From: Sipunculus nudus
Lineage: Eukaryota; Annelida; Sipuncula; Golfingiida; Sipunculidae
Direction: 5' to 3'
NCBI GenBank assembly: GCA_026874595.1
Contig: CM049317.1
Coordinates: 14,128,882-14,192,881 of the forward strand
DNA length: 64,000 nucleotides
Shown: in pieces, positions 1-11,236 of the stretch
Numbering within the stretch: the stretch's first letter is position 1
Layout: every line of letters begins with the position of its first letter
The notes under the pieces: generated by a model
Told to the model about the DNA's origin: nothing
The model's input: only the letters and a program-made list of their open reading frames with translations
The model's database searches: none
Program-made: the position numbers and the translations under genes

Positions 1-1510
1 CCGTTCACGCTGGTCTCTTTTCAGTTTATCCTCGGCCACTAACTGCGTCTGCAAAGAGACCAGTTTCGCTTCGTCGTGGAGAAAGTCGACTAGCTGGTAG
101 AAAGGCATGTTGCACCGTCGGACCTTGGCGTTCACGCGACGATGCCATCCTTCCGTATCATTGTTGGTTCTTACAGCTCTGCCATATCCTGACCATGTAG
201 CTGGCGGGTATTGAGCAGTTTCTACGTAGTTGTTGTGGATGTATTCAAGGAGCTGACGAAGAGGTGGAGCCATCGGCGTGGTTGCTGTGTCTAATTCCAT
301 TATGCTGTTCAGCAGTGGCGGGATTGCTTCGGATGGCATTAACGGCAGTGAGAACAGCCGTCGTATAAACTTGTGTGCGTTGCTGTCACTCTGGTAGGTC
401 ACTGCCAGTCCAAGATTCTGCACCTTGGCCCATACGTTCTGGCACCAATGAAAGGAACAGCCACGTGGAGCTACGGCGGGCATAACCTCCCGTATGGATG
501 CCCAAACGGCTGGTTCAAAGTGATGCAGGTGGTGATGGAAGAGCCTCTAATAGGCGCCGAAACACAACGTTGTAGTCCTCAGTTTTCCTTTTTGACATGA
601 ACACGAACACCAGCGGCACTTGCTTCATGGAGTCTTCGTGGCGGATGAATGCATGGATAGACCAGAGCTGCATGAACGGATCATCCATGACTTTGAATGT
701 GCCATCCACATACCACTCTCTTGCTGTATGTAGCTGCCGCAACTGGTGGTCTGTGTACAATATGATGTGCCTACGGTCGAGCACTCGGACGTCGTGGTAG
801 GTGAATCCTTCCGGCATGGCGTCATCTTGGATTGTGAACATCACTCCGGTCGGGTTCGGGGGCCTTTCCTTTTCTCTGTTCTTGTTTACTTGTCTGATAA
901 GACTTGACACCTTGGCGATGGAATCTGTGGGGGCATCAGGGACCATGTTTTCTTGCAGGGCGTCTGTTACAATCGAAGATGCTGGTGCGTATTTACGAGT
1001 CCTTGAGAGCTGTCTTGTCTGTGACTGTATTCGTGCTGCTGGAAGTGCCGAACACTTTTGCGTACATTTGTGGGCTGCTGAACCCGGAGTGAACGTATCT
1101 CCAAGCTGAGTAACCACTGCTGTGCAGTAAACGGACTTGTTCCGCACGGAGCACTGCCAGACTGTTGCGCCGGTTCTCTTGAGTACTTTCCGGGATCCGG
1201 GAGGTGGAGTCGGTGTTCTGGGAGGTGGTGTTGGTGATCTGGGAGGAGGAGTCGGTGATCTGGGAGGTGGTGTCGGCGATCTAGATGGCTCAACGGTGTA
1301 GGTTTCATTCAGTCGTGGTCTTTTTGCTTGACGCTGGCAGATATGACACATCCAGTCTACTTCCAATTCCCCATCTACAATCTGTTGGTATTCTTCCAAA
1401 GTGATGTCTATGCCACATTTGATATGACACCATTCCTGGCATTCATCACACTGTAAGGCCTTGCTGTTCTTTCGGAAGCCTATGGAACAAAAAGTACATC
1501 GGAAGCCCAT
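1..1510 (-). pseudogene. PHD finger / FLYWCH-like / MULE transposase-domain gene, frameshifted and partial at the window edge
   Basis: Reading starts at 1510 with a PHD-type zinc finger: C5, C8, C21, C24, H29, C32, C55 and C58, with W53 just before the last pair. A run of five Pro-rich RSPTPPP-like repeats follows at about residues 72-105. A short FLYWCH-like Cys/His segment lies near residues 118-155. From about residue 225 a MULE transposase domain begins, with VDGTF holding the expected first catalytic Asp. The frame ends at 515, but the homologous reading resumes one frame over from about 540 and runs open to base 1, including the EGWHRRVN motif typical of MULE-related proteins. The break near 540 fits loss of one base. 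It may be a decayed transposon, a decayed domesticated gene, or an assembly indel. The 3' end lies outside the window. Confidence 0.75.
1192..1285. repeat. Minisatellite of about 21 bp encoding Pro-rich repeats
   Basis: About four to five tandem copies of a unit like gggaggtggtgtcggtgatc lie inside the PHD/MULE reading frame. On the minus strand they encode repeats of Pro-Pro-Arg-Ser/Thr-Pro-Thr-Pro. Copies differ by a few substitutions and keep the frame, so array length changes would alter the linker between the zinc finger and the transposase part. Confidence 0.8.
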
Positions 1511-2210
1511 ACTGTCAGAAGAACAGTGAAGACACTAGTGATTGTGGTCTGGGATTATTCATCTTATATAGGTACACTTATTTTAATTATGAATACCAAC
1601 TGTAAATTTCATGGTGCTTCACACATACATAGTTTTACAAACTAATTAAAACTAGTTCTCTGATCAGTGATGTATGGAAGTGCCAAACAGTACTCAAATC
1701 AGCGGAGCGGAATCAATTACAAAGTGTACACCAAACTACTCAATACACCTGAGTGCACAGTCGGAATCAATCAGGTGTGCAAGTGTCAAATTATTCTCAA
1801 ACCAGTGCATGAGTGTTATAAAACAGAAAGGTTATTAATGAGGTTGTGGAATTTATATATACTATTAAAACAAAATCCTGCTATAAATACAATCTAATAT
1901 ATACTTAAATATTGAATATAATATAATTATAAATATTCATTACTATATTACTTAAATATATTAAATATAAATAATAATATAATAAAATAATATATATTAA
2001 AAATAAATATTAACATATATCATAAATATACTGTTTATAATATATTTAATAATATATTAATTATAATATAAATAATAAAATTATAATAATAATAAAGATA
2101 ACATATATTAATAATAAATATTAACATATTGGAATATCATAAATATACTGTTTATAATATATTTAATAATATATTAATTGTAATAATAAAATTAATAATT
2201 ATAGTAGTCA
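1511..2210. other. AT-rich non-coding stretch with a direct repeat
   Basis: I see no gene here. From about 1900 the sequence is almost pure A/T. A segment of about 65 bases near 2008-2075 recurs near 2120-2185; both contain catrcataaatatactgttt-like sequence followed by taatatattaatt. The spacing of about 110 bases suggests a local tandem duplication. Confidence 0.5.
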
Positions 2211-2513
2211 GTGGCGGATCCAGAAGGGCTGCCTATAGACCACAGAAGCCGGTAAAATGCAAAGTTTAACATGCGACTTGAACATATTCTATTATATTAC
2301 GTGAACCTGTAATTAACTTTTCATGTGAACATGGCTTTTGATTTTATACTGATAATAATAAAAATAATACATCAAAATAATACTCTTCATATTAAACATA
2401 AAGTATGGTTTATGAATACAGGGTCCGTATGCGTACTTTCGCTTATTATTTATACAAAGTATTATTGCAATGTGACTACAGGGGCGATGTACATGTTGCA
2501 GACAGGATCGGTG

Positions 2514-2632
2514 GCGACCAGTCTCGCACTAACGGGGGCGATCATGTAATCGGTGGCGTTCAGTCCCGCAAAAACGGGGGCGATCAGTTATCGGTGGCGA
2601 CCAGTCCCGGTCCCCCTGTAAATTATAGGTGT
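2514..2632. repeat. Three-copy tandem repeat, unit about 41-42 bp
   Basis: Two full and one partial copy of a GC-richer unit start at about 2508, 2550 and 2591. Each begins atcggtggcg and the full copies contain cgggggcgatcak. It stands out from the AT-rich surroundings. No coding role is visible. Confidence 0.65.
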
Positions 2633-2639
2633 ACACGAA

Positions 2640-3860
2640 CCCTAGTGAATGATTAAGGAAGACTCCGGCCCTGGTCACAGAAACTGTTTGCACTGATTAA
2701 AATGACAGGCAGTTTAGACTCTCACCTGCCTTGGTGTTTAACTCTCGACTCTCAAAGTTTATCTCGTGGCCTCCTTCCCGCTTTGGCTACCCTCAGTTCC
2801 TTTTTAAGAGTTGTTTTTCGTTCTTGACGCGGTAAGCTATCATCAGCGAATCTGCCAGGCCTGTGGGACGTGGGTTAACCTCAGACTAGGCTAGTTCCCT
2901 TCTCCTTATCAGTAAAATCGAAAACAAATACACCGTAGCACGTGGTTGTGAAGGTAACAGGTCACTTCGACCTCATAAAATAACAGTTACTCCCACTACG
3001 ATATTAAGATCTAACCATTAAGATCTAGTCACTATTCCCTTGAGTATTGTTCCGTTTGTCTAAATTATTTTTAATTGAACGTTGTAATTATTGTTTTATT
3101 TTTCAAATATAAAAAATATTATATTATAGTTTTATAAATTGTCATTATTCCCTTGTGCATGGTTCCATTTGTCTAAAGAGTATTAACTGAACGTTATAAT
3201 TATAGTTTTATTTTTTTTATAATATTATATTTATGTGAGTTTTATTACAGAGAAATATTATTATATTTATATTATATTAATATTATTCTATATAGGTCTT
3301 TGTCATATATACACAACCAAATAAATACCCCACATGCATTCTTACCATGATCACAAGATGACATCCTTACTCTCATTTATTTTAATTATGTGTTAAATAA
3401 GATTCTGATTAATATCCCTACTTAAACAGCATATATTATTCATATATTATTATGGCTGAGTGGCAACAAAAGAATAAACGAATGTTTCCTTGTCCAAAAA
3501 TGTTTTATTTTATGAAAATTACATAAATCTTGAACCTATATTTTGTAGTCGGCCGAGCATGATCTATGTTTAACCTGAAAGTTCACCAAGACTCAATTTT
3601 CATGTCAGTATTGTTACAGACCTGAATAATGACGTAAAACTTAACTTTACAGTTAAAAAAACAAAACTCTTAGGCAGAACACCTAAACTGGTGTCTATGC
3701 TTGGTGTAACAAATGTTAACACCAATCATTTAAAAACGTCATTAATTATAACTGAATGTTATGTAGCATTAAAGAACCTGTGCTTACTGTAGTAAGTTTA
3801 AAATACTGAATATATTAGTTGTACAACTTAATTGCAAATATCTTGTATGCATTACCCATA
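2640..3860. repeat. Non-coding stretch with a 113-bp tandem duplication at 3031-3256
   Basis: No gene is seen. Within it, the segment starting at 3031 (actattcccttgagtattg) is repeated from 3144 (attattcccttgtgcatgg) with a period of about 113 bp and several substitutions. The rest is AT-rich without recognisable features. Confidence 0.5.
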
Positions 3861-3869
3861 ATTTCAGAA

Positions 3870-4400
3870 TTTACTTTGCGTTTACTTTACCCGAATGTTA
3901 AAGTTTACGCCTCGTTTACGTTTAATTTACCTTGCGTTTACGTTCCCTAAAAGCTCTAAGTTTACTTCAGATTTCATTATCTGTAACTATACAGCTTAAT
4001 TGTTCAGGTTTCCTTAAACTCTAAGTTGACGTTGAGTGTGCCGTACCATATAAACTTCAATTTTACGTTGAGTTAAAGTTTACTTTTACGCTTGATATAC
4101 TTAATAATATACTTTCAGTTTATTATGTGTTGAAGTCAACTTAAACTCAAACTTTAAGTCGGGTAAACGACACCTTGAACACCATTTATTCTTCTTGTTG
4201 CATACGTCACTTTAGTTTCGAAATTTTCTCTGAGTTTACGTTGTCTTAAATTTCAAGTTAACACTGGGTTTACGTCACATTAAACTTATATTTACTTTCG
4301 GTTTTCGTCATATTTACTTTGGGTTTACGTTACATTATATTCCAAATTAACGTTAGGTTTACGTTACATTAAATGGTGAATTTTAATGTGAATTAAGCGG
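3870..4400. repeat. Degenerate short-period array built on TTTACGTT
   Basis: The motif gtttacgtt or a close variant (gcgtttactt, gtttacgtcaca, gtttacgttacatta) recurs irregularly about every 20-50 bases, often followed by -aaattyaa or -catta. The pattern looks like an old, diverged short tandem repeat. No coding potential is visible. Confidence 0.55.
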
Positions 4401-4628
4401 CACAAATATTCTGTATGTACTTTTGATGAAACTCAGCTTAAACTGATATATACAAGATATGTATACGCCACAATGTAAACCTCATATTTTCGTCAAAGTA
4501 AATATAAAGTACATGTTTGTAAACCCGATGTTTAAATTTCTCCATAAAGGGGTATTTTAATGTGAAATAAACGGCACCCATATTCTGTATTTACTGTTGA
4601 TTAAACTCTGCTCAAACTGATATATATA
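4372..4628. repeat. Direct repeat pair, about 80 bp each and 170 bp apart
   Basis: The segment at about 4377-4455 (ttttaatgtgaattaagcgg) recurs at about 4555-4627 (ttttaatgtgaaataaacgg), with matching downstream words such as attctgtatgt/tact and aaactgatatata. Both contain about 15% differences by eye. Confidence 0.6.
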
Positions 4629-5028
4629 ATCTTGAGTTTATTTGAATCACCATCAGTCAATAGAGTTGAGCGATGAAACTGCTTCTGCTTCTGAAGAAAA
4701 CCAAGAGTAGCCCATCAACCATGTAACTGACTTCGTTATATGCATGTCACTGGATCATGATCTGTGTATTATCTGCAATATGTTTAAACACTTGTTTATT
4801 CGTGTACATATAAGGTTTATGGTTATACTTTGATGTTTATTTGAAACTTCTGTATATATACATTTTTTATATATTTAAACTATCCAGCAGTGTCTTAATG
4901 TAACACATTTCATTTGGAAAATCATCATTGTTTTGGTAAAAGTTGTCTCAGTTGGTTCAGGCATTCTTGGTTGATAAAATGTAATGTAAATATGACCTAT
5001 ATGCATCAAGTATTTTTGTATACTTGCA
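4629..5028. other. Non-coding stretch
   Basis: I see no gene, RNA or clear repeat here. Confidence 0.4.
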
Positions 5029-5334
5029 CAGGGCCTCCGAGAGGGGACTATGTATATTTTATTTGTTTGCCTGTTACATGGTTTCAATCTGGAGGATGTG
5101 AGGTAGCCTTGGGAGGCCTAAGGATTTATCAGTCTTTACTTTAAATGACAATTATTCTTGGTTTGTGTGTATCTTTTTGTATGACTTTTAATCATGCGGG
5201 TCCGTTCAATGGGGCCCGGCCGGCCATAGTTTCTTGGGGAAGTTGGACCTTAACACATAAAATATGGAATATGTTTAATTTTTTAAGGGTTATTCTGCTT
5301 TTAATCCAGACTGATCACTATTTTCATAATTTTT

Positions 5335-5367
<33 letters not shown>

Positions 5368-5452
5368 GATAATAATAATAATTGTGCTGGGAGGGGGCAG
5401 GGGCCCGGCAACCTTTTTGTACCGCCTTAAAAGAATCCTCTCGGAGGCCCTG
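5029..5452. mobile_element. Non-autonomous hAT-like element (424 bp)
   Basis: Perfect 16-bp terminal inverted repeats bound the element: CAGGGCCTCCGAGAGG at 5029-5044 and its reverse complement at 5437-5452. The flanking 8-mers, tacttgca (5021-5028) and tacctgcg (5453-5460), match at 6 of 8 bases and fit a decayed 8-bp target duplication. CAG...CTG ends with an 8-bp duplication are typical of hAT transposons. No transposase is encoded, and a (TA)n tract lies at 5336-5365. Confidence 0.75.
5336..5365. repeat. (TA)n microsatellite
   Basis: About 15 TA units lie inside the hAT-like element, followed by a short (aat)n run. Confidence 0.9.
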
Positions 5453-5943
5453 TACCTGCGTGTATTTTTTGTTGTTGTCTGAACGAAACCTTTTACTTTG
5501 ACAAAGTTTAAAAATCACTGAGTGCAATTTCACAGGAAATTTTTACTTAAAATAAAACATTGCTTGTGTTTAGTTATTTGGTTAATGTGTCATAGAGAAG
5601 TTAAACTGATAGGTTTCGATATTCAATATAGGTATTTTATTATTGATTTATTTATGTGCTTGTATCAGTGTATAAAATGAGTTTTTTTCTGTATAATGCA
5701 ACATTTGACGTAATTCATTTGTATGATTATCAGGAATATTCTAATATCACTTAATGTACCATTTATTTTAATTATGTATATAATAAAATAGAATTCAAAT
5801 TGTGTATGAATTTTTTTTTTCATTTATTAGCATTAATAAATGATAAACACGCAAATGCATTAATAAATAATAATTATGTAAATGATTTGAACGAATTTCT
5901 TTTATTACAATAAACAGTATAGCGGTAAAAAATCACTTTTTTT

Positions 5944-5974
<31 letters not shown>

Positions 5975-6584
5975 TGTCATTTTATGATATACAAATATTA
6001 AATTGAGTATTTATCGCAGTAATGGTGCCTATAGGCCTTTGTGCAACTTATATATAACAATAATAATTTACAATTCTGCAAATAACTTTAATTATACCGA
6101 TTCATTTTCACACTTGTAAATATAACCCGAGCAGTTACAATTAAAATAATGAACATTAAGAATTTTAATCTTAAAATGTAGGATTATAATAATTGTCACC
6201 GTGGTGATGAGTCCGCAGGTATGAGCTGTCATGCTACCTAGTGGTTGAATTTGTAACGAACGAGTCAAATTCGGCCATATCAGACACGGGAATATGAATG
6301 AAAATAGCTCATTTCAATTAAATCAGCGACTGTGTTAAATAAATATAAACATTTTAGGCAATCTTCTTTAAAAAAAAACACTTGGTATTTAAAAGGTACT
6401 TGATAAATGGTAATCAGGGTCAATAACATCCCACTGCGTCGGTTGGACGAACCGCCGGCAAACCATACTTCCGGCGAAACGTCCTGCAAAGCTCGGCGAA
6501 ATGGAGTTCCGGCGAAGTGTCCTGTATTCGTTGTGAATGTTAGTGTGTTATAAAATCACTATGGGAGGGACAAGCGTCGTTCCC
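5453..6584. repeat. Non-coding stretch with a compound (CA)n(TA)n microsatellite at 5944-5974
   Basis: Apart from about eight CA and seven TA units at 5944-5974, I see no gene or repeat in this AT-rich stretch. Confidence 0.6.
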
Positions 6585-6593
6585 ACAAGGAAA

Positions 6594-6700
6594 TAGTCCA
6601 GAACGGGACTGTTCGGGGCCTTTTTATAATATGATAGACGGATTATAAATAGGCCCCGAACAGTCCAGTTCTAGGCGCCGAACAGTCCAGTTCTGGACTA
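6594..6700. mobile_element. Tiny TIR element (107 bp) with a perfect 9-bp target duplication
   Basis: The element starts TAGTCCAGAAC (6594-6604) and ends with the reverse complement GTTCTGGACTA (6690-6700). Direct 9-mers acaaggaaa sit immediately outside both ends (6585-6593 and 6701-6709). Inside, ggactgttcggggcc at 6606-6620 pairs with ggccccgaacagtcc at 6652-6666, so most of it can fold into a stem, and the right end is partly duplicated. A 9-bp duplication is the usual size for Mutator-like elements. No protein is encoded. Confidence 0.7.
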
Positions 6701-6709
6701 ACAAGGAAA

Positions 6710-9700
6710 CAGAACAGAAAAAGGCCTGCGAAAAAGAAATCGATAGCGTATTCGACATGACGCTATGAATTTCCTTGACGTCCTGCGAAACAAGGATCTT
6801 GGATCAAGAGGTCGCGCAAATATTTGCAGTGAAGGTTAACGAAACGTATTACACGTGGGTTTGTTGTGTGCAGGAGCATTATATCTTGAGGAGAGACTGA
6901 ACTGGTGCAAAGTGTGACGTCAGAGGCAAAATTTAAAACTAATTTAAATCAAGCAAAAAAGTTACATATATATATAATAAATATATTCACTAAAATATGA
7001 TGGTTGGTATCTGAATAGACAGAGAAGACAGATCAGATATACGGTACTTTCCCTGTCTCTGTTATAACTAATGGTGGTGTCACTAAATCGTTGCCACGCA
7101 ATTCCTCCGGCACTAAGCCTAAAATGAACGTTTATGGTCTTAAAGTATCGGGACGATGCCTAGTGTGTCCCAAGGGGATATTTTCCTTATTTCCCCATAA
7201 ATATTAAGGAATTCCAAATAATTTACAAAAGGATTCGCGCAGCTCCAGCTGTCAGAAACTGCATGAACAATGTGAATCTATTGTCAACCCTACCCCCGGC
7301 GTGTACCTGTAGACTTGCCCCTGCAGAAGAACGGGTAATATACTAGTATTACTAATCGGGCATTGACTGGAGGTAGCAATTTTCAGAAAATCTACTTCCA
7401 CTGTTATCATACAGGCCTATCATATATTTTGGATGATATATGATAGGCCCGTAGAGTTATAAGAGTTATACGTCAAGACTAGATTAATTTAGTAATAGCA
7501 AAACAGATCCGTTACGGTGGAATGATGTGAATGAAACGAGATTTGTTTATTATAAACGTCATGCAAAAGTGTACAGTTTGATAAGTTCCTTGTCAAAATA
7601 TGTGCGTCTGGCTTTCTGGAAATTTTGATTGAAAAGCGGCCCAAATTGGATATCATCGGCCCAATATCTAGGTCATATAGCATCGGCCCACAGGAATAAA
7701 GATATTGTTTGCGCCATATCAGAGTTTCCCGGTGGCTCAGTCAGCCTCTGTATGCAGGTACAGCCCCCTCTGTACGGGAAATGCCATCCTTCCGCCAGAG
7801 GTCATTTCTACTCAAAACGAACCCTTTCCAATAAGGCACTGTAGGATCACGACTGGGATTGCCGGGACAATTTGTCTCATTTGTCAAGTTTTAAATCAAG
7901 TTTTTTTTTCACATTTCACATTTCAAGGAAGCACCTGTTTACATTTGAGATGCGCATGCTTGGAAAATATTACTTATTGCATGAAGCCCGTACACAAAAC
8001 ACCCATATATCTGTAATTTGCCTTGAAACAATTCTTATACAACGTTTGGAAAAGACTTAATTTTCCTCTTCACAGCATTAATACCTGGGCCGATGGTGTA
8101 TTTAGAAACCCTAGTGCATTGTTGGGTTTGATTTCAATGCCCATATAAACCCTACCCGACTTTTCATTTTAAGTTATAGGTAACATGTGACATGGTGTTC
8201 CACGACTTCGTGGAACTTGTGCCCCTCTTGATGCACTTTCATTTATGCCTTTGCTTCACAACTAATTTTGGAGAAAAGAAAATCGGATTTATTGTCAGCA
8301 TATATGAGGGTCGGATCAAGAGGGGGCGCTCCGCTCTTTCTTATTTCTGTGAAATAGAATGATACACGCTTAATTCCAAAAAAAAAAACATCGCATGTGT
8401 TGCATCTCACACCGTTGTCTGTCCTATACTTTTGCATGCGATGGGTGGAGTGAACATGTATAAAAACTACTTGCATTCCCAGCACACACTTTTACCTCTG
8501 TTAACCTCTGTTGAGCGCCTTCTATATAATCTTCAATTTGCCCCTGTGCATTTACATTCAAGACTCGTCTCCAAGAATTGTAAGTGACCATGTTAAAATA
8601 CAAGAAATCACGTGGTGTCAACGTAGCTAGGGAACTGTTCAAATATGGACCTGTCATTCCAAACCTTTCCCCAGCCTGACAAATATTATTATGCATCTTG
8701 CAATAAATCAGCTTAATGACATTATAGAATCATGAAATACATAATTTAAAATCATGTTATCGAGGGCATTCTCGTCTATTGTGGTATTTTATGCAACTCC
8801 TTTTCATTGGTCGCAGTCATACTCGAAGTTAAGTTCTTCTGAGAAAAAAAATGTCTTCGAAAGTTCCACCACAGATACGTACAGCGTATCTCGGGTCGTG
8901 GTTGGTGTTGACAATATCTTTTCTCCAATGACTTCAAAAAGTCTTCAGGCAATTCAGCCAAAAGCGTTCGTGCGATAATGAGGGAAGTTACGTTCTCGAC
9001 CCGCTTATACTCGCCTTATTTTCCTTTTATGCGTGATCCATATGATCGTTCAATACTACCGGAGTACGTTATAGAATCAAATCCATCATATTCTATTGTT
9101 TTTAACCATCAATACAAGCTACTTGGATAACCTTTTGTGGTGATGACTGAATTTCGAAGTCGTCCATTCCAAACTGTGACGGTGTAAGACACCAGGCCTA
9201 TACCTGACACCCTTCTTATCTATATTTGGAATGACCCATTAATAGGCCATCATATTGTAAAGTAGGCTGGCCTTGAGTGTCGGGTGAAAAGATAGCCACT
9301 CTTCTGCTTGTCCTTGAATGATGCAGACGTGGGCCACTGCCTGGTCAGCACTATGTTTAGTCATTTAGACGTGTTAAGGGGCTAAAGGATTATCGACATA
9401 AGGCGAAGTTCAGGAGCCTGCCGCGACGCCTATAGCTCCCTGTTTAGCACGTTTAACTATAAGACTGGCAGTATAAAGTAAGGACAGATCTTTCGGCAAT
9501 TTTGGTAATTTAAAACTTGAATTTCTGTGTTGTTTTCTTTTATCTGTGGGAAGCGGCCTTCGTTGAAAGGAAAGTGATGCGCAAGTGGCTGATGTTGTGT
9601 GTAGTGCTTTTAATAGTACCTCATCTTCCTAAGAGCCAGGTCTCAAGCTCGGTTGCGCAGAGACCATGCTTCAGCGGTCCGCCCGGCCTGTAATATCATA

Positions 9701-9774
9701 AATTTTAAACATGAAGGCATTACGTGATGGGGTCTTAACCATAACAGCAAAGTGAAATCATCATTACAAGAGTG
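6710..9774. other. Non-coding stretch
   Basis: Several short open frames occur on both strands, but none shows a recognisable domain or a consistent exon structure. The part around 7720-7900 is GC-richer, with text such as cccggtggctcagtc, and may be an old repeat, but I could not define its ends. Confidence 0.4.
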
Positions 9775-9969
9775 CAGAAGCAAATCCAGGCGGCTTGGAG
9801 TCCAAAGGGTCCTGCCCCCCCCCCCCTTTTTCCAGCCGCCGGAACCTATTATTATGGTTTCATACCAATGCCTGGATCCCCCTTTTACGGACCTGGGGAC
9901 CTTTTTAGGCTTTTTTTGCATTACAGCTACTCCTGGGTTGGACCCCCCTAAATCCTGGATCCGAACCTG
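9775..9969. mobile_element. Degenerate hAT-like short element (about 195 bp)
   Basis: The left end cagaagcaaatccagg and the reverse complement of the right end (caggttcggatccagg) share the CAG...ATCCAGG pattern common in hAT ends, and both run into G- or C-rich stretches including a long C tract near 9817-9830. No target duplication is visible, so this is a weaker call than the element at 5029-5452. Confidence 0.4.
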
Positions 9970-10604
9970 GAATAAACAGTACACAAAAATCAAAACCATT
10001 AGCATGCCCCTTCAGCAAATGATTCTGTTTGTTTGATCAGATTCGTTATAAAGTCAACCATCTCCAGGCGGATGATCTAAAAATAGTTTCAACGCCGCAT
10101 AAGGGCGAACACTTGACTAGACCTATATTCCTCGAGTTAGCACACTCCGCTTAATCATTGCCTGCTGTGTTCTGTTCCTGCAAGTCAGTATTGGTTGTTT
10201 TGCCAAAGGAAATATAATATGAGCAAGAGGTTCAAACAGGAAGCCTACTGTTAAAGACGAGATAGACTGTTTACATTTGTCAGTTGAAATTTAACCAAAT
10301 TCATGTATGATCTTTTTTGTCAAAATAGCAGATCCGCCCACTCGGGTGTTATTCAAAGCCGGCAGATGGAGTAAGTGAGATGGAAAAGTTCCATTGTTAT
10401 GATACTAAGTGGAAATGTATGTAAGTATGATACTAAGTCTGTATGTGTGTTGGTTTAGTCAGGTGTGTCCTGAGGCGAAAGATGGTCACTTGCTGTTGCC
10501 CAGGCACCGCTGACAGGGCCATCAAGACTTGCCTTTGCTGTACCTCAGCGCTGAGAACAGGTCTTGCCACCTGTCGGCAAATAATATAACTAAAGTACAT
10601 CTTC
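9970..10604. other. Non-coding stretch before the Gypsy element
   Basis: I see no gene here. The last five bases, tcttc (10600-10604), are the left copy of the target duplication of the Gypsy element. Confidence 0.5.
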
Positions 10605-11222
10605 TGTAGCGAACCGGGGTTTCACTTCCCAGCGCTACGCGGGTTCGGACTTTGGGGGTAACGGTATTTTAGATGACAAAACTGGGCCAAAGTTCATAAC
10701 GGTTCTGTGTAGCGGTCACTCCGATTTCAACGAAAGTAGACACGAAGACAGTAGCTTGCTTAGAATAATTATTGACAATAAACCATAACAAATTACAGTT
10801 ATACCAGACTCCGTATGATAAATAACACACAATTATATTTTCAATCCACGGGTCCCCGTATCACCTGTTCATTGCCACCTCCATATCCAGGGGCCGATAG
10901 TCCGCCATGATCTTAAAGCGGTAGGCTGAGATACTAAATCAAGCCAATGTTGAGGTTCCTCGCAATGTCACGACTCGTACTATGTATAAAATGCGTTAAC
11001 AATACCTAATCTTCACAGATGTATAGATCACCAGGCTGGGACACACTTTTTCTCAGTTCTGTTCACGGTTTTCTCCCCGTCTGGCACTGGCCATATCTTC
11101 GTGCCTGGATCCCAGCCACTTCTTTTCTAAAACTAGTTCTGTACCGTAAAAACTAAAATTTTACCGTAAAAACTCGGCCGACTACCAAGGGGGGGGGGGG
11201 GGGGGGATGGGGAGTTGCCACA
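10605..11222 (-). repeat. 3' LTR (618 bp)
   Basis: This copy is downstream in the coding sense. It begins TGTAGCG and ends TTGCCACA on the plus strand. It holds about 200-230 bases (roughly 10935-11140) absent from the other LTR, and an 18-base G run at 11189-11206. Confidence 0.88.
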
Positions 11223-11236
11223 TATCTCCCCTCTCA
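11223..11236 (-). other. Polypurine tract
   Basis: Immediately inside the 3' LTR the minus strand reads tgagaggggagata, a purine-rich run in the position expected for plus-strand priming. Confidence 0.65.

Noticed and set aside
9643-10036. Open frames on both strands with Gly- and Pro-rich text
   Set aside because: They translate homopolymer-rich ends of a short hAT-like repeat, not a protein.
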